Positions 50,781 to 55,199 of a stretch of 55,199 nucleotides of DNA are shown here, in pieces. This stretch comes from Candidatus Zixiibacteriota bacterium (lineage in GTDB: Bacteria > Zixibacteria > MSB-5A5 > GN15 > FEB-12), in contig JAQUSF010000008.1 of assembly GCA_028715215.1 (NCBI GenBank), positions 1 through 55,199 on the forward strand, in the 5' to 3' direction. The translations under genes and the position numbers were made by a program. Every line of letters begins with the position of its first letter. Within the stretch, counting starts at the first letter, position 1. The notes beneath the pieces are model-generated. The model worked only from the letters and a program-made list of their open reading frames with translations. It was not told the DNA's origin and searched no databases.

Positions 50781-51153
50781 TCTTTGCTCCTTTCGAGCTT
50801 GCGATTTTCTCGCTTTTTTACCCAACAAATCCTTTTTTAAAAAATTGACAGGTTGATCAAAGGTCAACCGTCGTTTCTAATAAACCTTGTTACTCTTTCT
50901 CTAAAGATCACCTCCCTTCAAAATTTCTTTAATGTTATGTACATTAAATCGGTAAAGTACTGTTTACTTGCCACCTTTTAGTTTTGTTCAAAGTAAATTG
51001 GACTTATCTTTAGTTGAAGGTTTCGGATAAGTATTCAAATTACAAAGGACATTGTTACCAAACGGTATACAACACTTAACAGACAGTAAATTTTTTGCAA
51101 GTCCTACATTTCCCACCTGAAAAAATATAATAAAAAATATTGTTTTTCAAAGT
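50781..51153. other. Upstream region of paralogue 2 and spacer
   Basis: Note that 50781-50867 is open in the frame of paralogue 2 but is judged non-coding. No gene lies here. The part up to about 50930 is the leader with an orphan GGGAGGTGATC motif; the rest toward the next terminator is AT-rich without other recognisable sites. Confidence 0.5.
50906..50920 (-). promoter_or_regulatory. Orphan Shine-Dalgarno-like motif in the leader of paralogue 2
   Basis: On the minus strand TGAAGGGAGGTGATC matches almost the full 16S rRNA anti-Shine-Dalgarno complement, yet no start codon follows at the usual distance. The gene starts about 130 nt downstream at 50780 with its own ribosome binding site. Confidence 0.45.
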
Positions 51154-51193
51154 AAAAAAACAGCCCTTCCGGAAAAAAACCGGAAGGGCTAAC
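51154..51193 (-). terminator. Terminator of surface paralogue 3
   Basis: AGCCCTTCCGG (51162-51172) pairs with CCGGAAGGGCT (51180-51190), then a T-run on the minus strand. It lies 20 bases past the stop at 51213. Confidence 0.88.
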
Positions 51194-51212
51194 CTGTAAT
51201 AATCTTTGCCAC

Positions 51213-54200
51213 TTAAGGACAGTCAGGCAGGATTCGATGGTCAATATACAGGTGAGCAATCAAATAGGTGATGTCCGAGATATCGGGAGCGCCGCCGGAA
51301 CCATCAACATCAGCCTCCTCGAGACAGCACAATTCCTTGTGCGACAGGTACAAATGGTCGATAAGGCGGGTGATATCCGAGATATCAGGATCGCCGCCGG
51401 AACAGTCAATATCGCCGGTGACGCCGATGCAACAGCCGGCAAACTCTTTTTTCAGGTTATTAATATTTGCCACCAGCCAGTTTTTGCCGTTTTTCAATTC
51501 GTTGACCAGACTTCCCGAACCCTCACCTGCGGCAAACTGCACGGTCGCCATTACTGTCCAGATAATCAGGGTATCGGAGGCGGACAGGTTATAGTTATTG
51601 AAATAGGTCAAAACAATATGCTGGTCCACCTGAACGGAAGACGGCTGGGCGTTTAAGCCGGGGTTGTTCATCATGTTACGATAGAGTTCCAGGGGTACAA
51701 AACCTCCTGCCGGGTAAACATAATCCTCGTTGATTTCAGCATATCCCCCCCAGATGGGCTCGGTATGGGCAATGATGGGATTGGCATTGAATTCGGCCTG
51801 GGAATAATAACCAATTCGAATTGCCCCGCCGAACCGCTCGTCATTGTCCTGGCACTCCAGTGAGTCGCCATGAGGCTCATCCCATTCTCCACCCCGGATA
51901 AAGATAAGGTCATTGACCGGGTCACTGCCGGTACTGTTATATGAACCGGAGTCGGAGGGAATATCCCAGTCGAATGCTTCCCCGATCACCAGCCCGGTAT
52001 GAGGGTTACCGTCAAAAGAGAATAAACGCAACATCTGGACAATATAGGCGGCATCAAGCGACCGGGCATAATAGGTTTTTTCCACTACCAACGATGAGTC
52101 AGTCGTAACAAAAGAGCCGGTATGAAAAGCCTCATATTTGAGTACTGCGTCCTCGTAATGGGTTGGTCGGCTTAATCTTACACCCCCTGGAGTGAAGCCG
52201 GTAACCGGTTTGAAACCATTGGGTTCATTAAGATTTTCTTTAAAAATAGCCCAGCTGGCGGTAACAATGGTATCACTTTCGCTGAAGTCAGCGGTCAAAA
52301 TGACCGGCGAGGCGTTACCCAGATAGACTGAGGCGTCGCCGGGGATGGTGTCCGGCAAAATATTATCACATTCAAAAATTTTATTATAAAAATCCATATT
52401 TACCCGCCCGGCATTGCTGTTGCCCATATTACCGTTGCTGGAAACAACCAGGCTTATCCAGCGGGTGGATATCGTGTCCCGGATAATCCCCACTACCGTA
52501 TCGGCGACATAAAAATCGATCGGCAGATAAACGGTATCAAGCAGAGTCTGCCGGTGCCATTCAAAAAAGACCTGGCCTTTGAGGTTTACCACCGTTCCGG
52601 GACTGTTTATAACACCGCCGTTATTGAGAGTCACCGTCACCGTATCGACATTATTGCTGCCGGCCGGCACCAAAAGAGAAGTGGTATTTACAGTGAGCCA
52701 GTTGAGAGCCGGCAGGGTGGTTTTAATAACACCGATTTTTGAGATATTAAGGTCCGCATTGCCGTTATTTTCAATCCGGATATAATAAAAAGCGGGGGTA
52801 CCATGAGAAGTATATTCCGGGTAAACAATCTGGTCGGGTGTCAAGGCGATTTTTGCTTCGATGACAGGTTCTACACAGGGCAGGCGGAACCATTTAAGGG
52901 GAACATTAGCCGCCGGAGTGGCATCGGCGCCGGTCGAGGCTCCCGGGACCAGGTCGTTGACATACATGATATCCAGATAATAAGTGCCGGTATAAGGGCT
53001 GTCGGGCTGTCGGGAGGGGTCAACGGACAGAGCCTGGGGTACGGCACTCCAATCAAGGCCGGTAAAATCTGTGTTGTTCATACCATAACGTGACATCGAG
53101 GGCCAGTTTTCATTATCACATTCATTGCCGGAAGTATTGTCACAGCCGGGGGTCTTGGTATTGGTCAGGTTGCGGGCTTCATCCCATTTGTCACCGTTAA
53201 GGTCGGTCGAGACCGAGAGGTAAATTTCAGCGTTGGCGCTAAAACCGGCGTTGACGAATTCGGGGTCGGCGCAGTCAGTCGTATCACCGTTTTCAGGGTC
53301 GCCGAATTGGATCCAGGTTGTGTACAGTTTTCCGTTGCACTCGGAGATGGTGAATTTAGCCAGGTTATGAACATTGGCGCCGCCGACACCACAGTTTAAA
53401 AGGGGATCCCATTCGGCGTTTTTCACGGTGCTGATAATATCAGTATGGTCAGCCCAGTGGAAAAGGCGGCAACGCCGGGTCTGGGTATCGGTGCGGTCGC
53501 CGTCATAGACATTGGCATTCCACAGGACATGGAGATGGTCCTGGGTATCATAAAGACAGGAAACCTCCATCCAGGCGCGGTATCCGGGAAGGTCCGGGTC
53601 GTAATTGGTAATATTGTGCTTGTTAGCTGGGTTCCAGGTAAGACCCATATCATCGGATACCCAGTACCAGACATCACTCTGGCCGAGAATACCCTCAGCG
53701 GCGTCCTCCAGCCAGACCAGGGCTACCCTTGACGATACCCGGGAAGCGGTTATATCCTGACACATCCACCAGCAATCTTCGATAAAAGTGGCAGTCCAGC
53801 CGGCGGAGCCACCGACCGAGTTACCTTCCCTGCGAAAAAGAACCAGGGCATGCTGGTCGCCAGTGGCGAATTCGCAGCAAAAAGCATAGACAACCGTATC
53901 ACTCCCCCGGATATGATATTCGAGTTTTGGGAAAATAACATCGGTGCCGCTTTCAAGAGCGTGAACATTGTTAAGCGAGTCACTAATCCGGCTGCCGTTA
54001 CCGAAACCGCAATATATGCCGACCGGAGCGGTGGCATCCCAGTAAACCGTCGTCCGTGTCGGAGCGGAGGCGTTATCACTCAGACGAATATGTCCGGTAA
54101 TCACCGCGGCTCCAGAGGGGTCGGCGTCGGTATTGGCAAAACCTCCCCGGGCATTCGTAAGGGGGGAAACGGCACATCCGATATCAGCTGTCAGCGGCCA

Positions 54201-54602
54201 GGAACCCGTTATCGGGTCAAAGACGTTGTAAGATAGCGTTCGCGGGCCGGCGGAACTCCCGAACATCTGCGTATACGCCATGTGAATCTGCGGTTTGGGT
54301 GCCCGCCAGTCTATCAAACGACCCATGGTCGAGTTCTGTTGATACTCATACCAGGTATGGGCAATCAGTTCACCCGGCGCGTTACCATCCGCCGTAGCAC
54401 CGAGGGATTGACGAACCTCTCCTTTGGAGATGACCGTTTCATTTCCGGATATGGCCCGGGCTTTTTTGATAACCTGGAAACCATAGTGAGACAGTTTCTC
54501 GGAACGAACATCTTTTATGCGGGTCCTGGTAACCCCGGATACAGCTAATAACAGCATTAAAGACAAAGTTAATAGCAACGTTGATATAATTTTCTTTGAC
54601 AT
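51213..54602 (-). CDS. Giant secreted propeller-dockerin protein, paralogue 3
   Basis: About 1129 residues from ATG 54602 (MSKKIISTLL); a GTG two codons upstream (54608) is the alternative. It shows a signal peptide, the DVRSEKLSHYGF motif, the WRAPKPQIHMAY block, a propeller region with Asp-boxes SDDMGLTW and STDLNGDKW, Ig-like region, SNGNMGN module and dockerin. The dockerin differs from those of paralogues 1, 2 and 4: GDIDCSGGDPDISDITRLID, then LSHKELCCLEEADVDGSGG and DISDITYLIAHLY, closer in its LIDHLYLSH core to the one at 4083-5519. The leader lacks the orphan AGGAGGTG motif of paralogues 1 and 2. No catalytic site is evident. Confidence 0.8.
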   Translation of the reverse strand: MSKKIISTLLLTLSLMLLLAVSGVTRTRIKDVRSEKLSHYGFQVIKKARAISGNETVISKGEVRQSLGATADGNAPGELIAHTWYEYQQNSTMGRLIDWRAPKPQIHMAYTQMFGSSAGPRTLSYNVFDPITGSWPLTADIGCAVSPLTNARGGFANTDADPSGAAVITGHIRLSDNASAPTRTTVYWDATAPVGIYCGFGNGSRISDSLNNVHALESGTDVIFPKLEYHIRGSDTVVYAFCCEFATGDQHALVLFRREGNSVGGSAGWTATFIEDCWWMCQDITASRVSSRVALVWLEDAAEGILGQSDVWYWVSDDMGLTWNPANKHNITNYDPDLPGYRAWMEVSCLYDTQDHLHVLWNANVYDGDRTDTQTRRCRLFHWADHTDIISTVKNAEWDPLLNCGVGGANVHNLAKFTISECNGKLYTTWIQFGDPENGDTTDCADPEFVNAGFSANAEIYLSVSTDLNGDKWDEARNLTNTKTPGCDNTSGNECDNENWPSMSRYGMNNTDFTGLDWSAVPQALSVDPSRQPDSPYTGTYYLDIMYVNDLVPGASTGADATPAANVPLKWFRLPCVEPVIEAKIALTPDQIVYPEYTSHGTPAFYYIRIENNGNADLNISKIGVIKTTLPALNWLTVNTTSLLVPAGSNNVDTVTVTLNNGGVINSPGTVVNLKGQVFFEWHRQTLLDTVYLPIDFYVADTVVGIIRDTISTRWISLVVSSNGNMGNSNAGRVNMDFYNKIFECDNILPDTIPGDASVYLGNASPVILTADFSESDTIVTASWAIFKENLNEPNGFKPVTGFTPGGVRLSRPTHYEDAVLKYEAFHTGSFVTTDSSLVVEKTYYARSLDAAYIVQMLRLFSFDGNPHTGLVIGEAFDWDIPSDSGSYNSTGSDPVNDLIFIRGGEWDEPHGDSLECQDNDERFGGAIRIGYYSQAEFNANPIIAHTEPIWGGYAEINEDYVYPAGGFVPLELYRNMMNNPGLNAQPSSVQVDQHIVLTYFNNYNLSASDTLIIWTVMATVQFAAGEGSGSLVNELKNGKNWLVANINNLKKEFAGCCIGVTGDIDCSGGDPDISDITRLIDHLYLSHKELCCLEEADVDGSGGAPDISDITYLIAHLYIDHRILPDCP

Positions 54603-54954
54603 ATCCACCTTTCCAGGAATTATTTTACTTCCTGTAAGAAAACATCCTTGTAAAAGTTATCGGTTTATACTTCAATAAGTTGAAAGTAAAAAATTACTTC
54701 TATTCATAAAGGGCATCTTTTCCGCTGAGTTTTATAGTTACCTTCAGTAACAGGTAAACGTCTCAATTCGAGAAAATGATGGACTTCCTGCTGGTTCATT
54801 GCCATGTGAACTTTATTCCTGCAAATTTAAGAAACAGATTTTCTATTACAAAACATTAAGCTGGAAATTCCATCATTAAGTAATCAGGTAAGTAAAAAGG
54901 TTATTTCAATTTTTATCAGTAGTAAATATAACTAAGAAAGGCGGGAAATAAAAG
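54603..54954. other. Upstream region of paralogue 3
   Basis: About 350 bp of AT-rich DNA without a gene. The promoter of paralogue 3 should be here on the minus strand, but I see no clear consensus site and no orphan GGAGG motif. Confidence 0.5.
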
Positions 54955-54989
54955 AAAAAAGGCCACTCTCATACGGGAGAGTGGCCTTT
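54955..54989 (-). terminator. Terminator of surface paralogue 4
   Basis: GGCCACTCTC (54961-54970) pairs with GAGAGTGGCC (54977-54986), flanked by an A-run and TTT. It lies 20 bases past the stop at 55009. Confidence 0.88.
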
Positions 54990-55008
54990 ATCGTGATTTA
55001 ACTTACTA

Positions 55009-55199
55009 TCACGGGCAGGGTTTGAGGTCGCGATGGTCAAGATACAGGTGCGCAATCAGATAGGTGATGTCAGAAATATCGACATCGTTTACCGTCGGAC
55101 TGCTGCCGCCCGAATTGTCAACATCGGCTTCCGCAATACAGCAAAGTTCGGCACCCTGCAGATACAGGAACGAAATCAAACGGGTAATATCCGAAATAT
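55009..55199 (-). CDS. Surface paralogue 4, dockerin end only (cut by the window edge)
   Basis: The frame is open from the window edge to the TGA at 55009 and gives the last ~63 residues of a dockerin: ISDITRLISFLYLQGAEL, then CCIAEADVDNSGGSSPTVND, VDISDITYLIAHLYLDH and the ending KPCP. DNA and protein closely match the ends of paralogues 1 and 2. The rest of the gene lies beyond the window; by analogy it should extend more than 3 kb further to the right, but that cannot be seen. Confidence 0.85.
   Translation of the reverse strand, partial: ISDITRLISFLYLQGAELCCIAEADVDNSGGSSPTVNDVDISDITYLIAHLYLDHRDLKPCP

Noticed and set aside
50781-50867. N-terminal extension of paralogue 2 to 50867
   Set aside because: It places about 29 charged residues before a clear signal peptide; the ATG at 50780 has a conserved ribosome binding site shared with paralogue 1.
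40801-55199. Large plus-strand open frames opposite the surface genes, such as 43420-44358 and 49170-49835
   Set aside because: They are antisense shadows of long, GC-richer minus-strand genes that have signal peptides, domains and terminators.
1-55199. CRISPR arrays, tRNA or rRNA genes
   Set aside because: No regularly spaced direct repeats and no tRNA or rRNA signatures were recognised; the short repeats are inverted and irregularly placed.

Overview
The window looks like a chromosomal segment from a Gram-negative bacterium of the FCB group, most likely an uncultured lineage of the Zixibacteria type. This is an inference. The clues are an OmpA protein with thrombospondin type 3 repeats, a C-terminal sorting domain of the 'YPNPFNP' type, many large secreted proteins ending in dockerin-like 'DISDITRLI' repeats, and intergenic DNA full of short hairpin repeats. 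No rRNA, tRNA or CRISPR array was recognised.

Left part (1-6.3 kb): an AT-rich AIPR-family gene (abortive-infection type) stands behind its own promoter and a hairpin terminator. It is followed by pepF (minus strand), a secreted dockerin protein with a duplicated domain, and a REP-associated transposase (RAYT) enclosed by inverted REP-like palindromes.

Core part (6.4-19 kb, plus strand): a classic origin-proximal block, rpmH-rnpA-yidD-yidC-mnmE-mnmG-rsmG-parA-parB, continues into an M23 peptidase and a bactofilin. Two parS sites are visible, one near-perfect upstream of mnmG and one perfect inside rsmG. The AT-rich gap after the bactofilin holds a cluster of DnaA-box-like sequences and is the best oriC candidate here; dnaA itself is not in the window. 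A MoxR ATPase, a membrane protein and a DUF58 protein follow.

Decayed, repeat-rich part (18.9-22.3 kb): a LysE-type exporter broken by one base, a GNAT and a DUF6886-like gene, an IS3-family transposase remnant, and many hairpin repeats belonging to one or a few families.

Right part (22.3-55.2 kb, almost all minus strand): a cysteine-desulfurase-like enzyme, a glycosyltransferase, a 2H phosphoesterase and an OmpA protein. Next is a run of CstA, GGDEF, NagZ, AnmK and SpoIID/LytB genes (cell-wall recycling plus signalling). A divergent bactofilin-like membrane protein follows, then gamma-glutamyltransferase and a GH35-like protein with altered active-site motifs. The last 15.5 kb is a surface-protein array: one protein with a T9SS-type sorting domain, a subtilase with PKD, cohesin-like and dockerin modules, and four tandem genes (the last cut by the window edge) for ~1,130-1,150-residue proteins. 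Each complete copy carries Asp-box propeller motifs, an Ig-like domain, an unnamed conserved module and a cysteine-rich dockerin. Almost every gene in this array has its own intrinsic terminator. The array, with cohesin-like and dockerin modules in the same secretome, is the strongest candidate for an undescribed system in this window.
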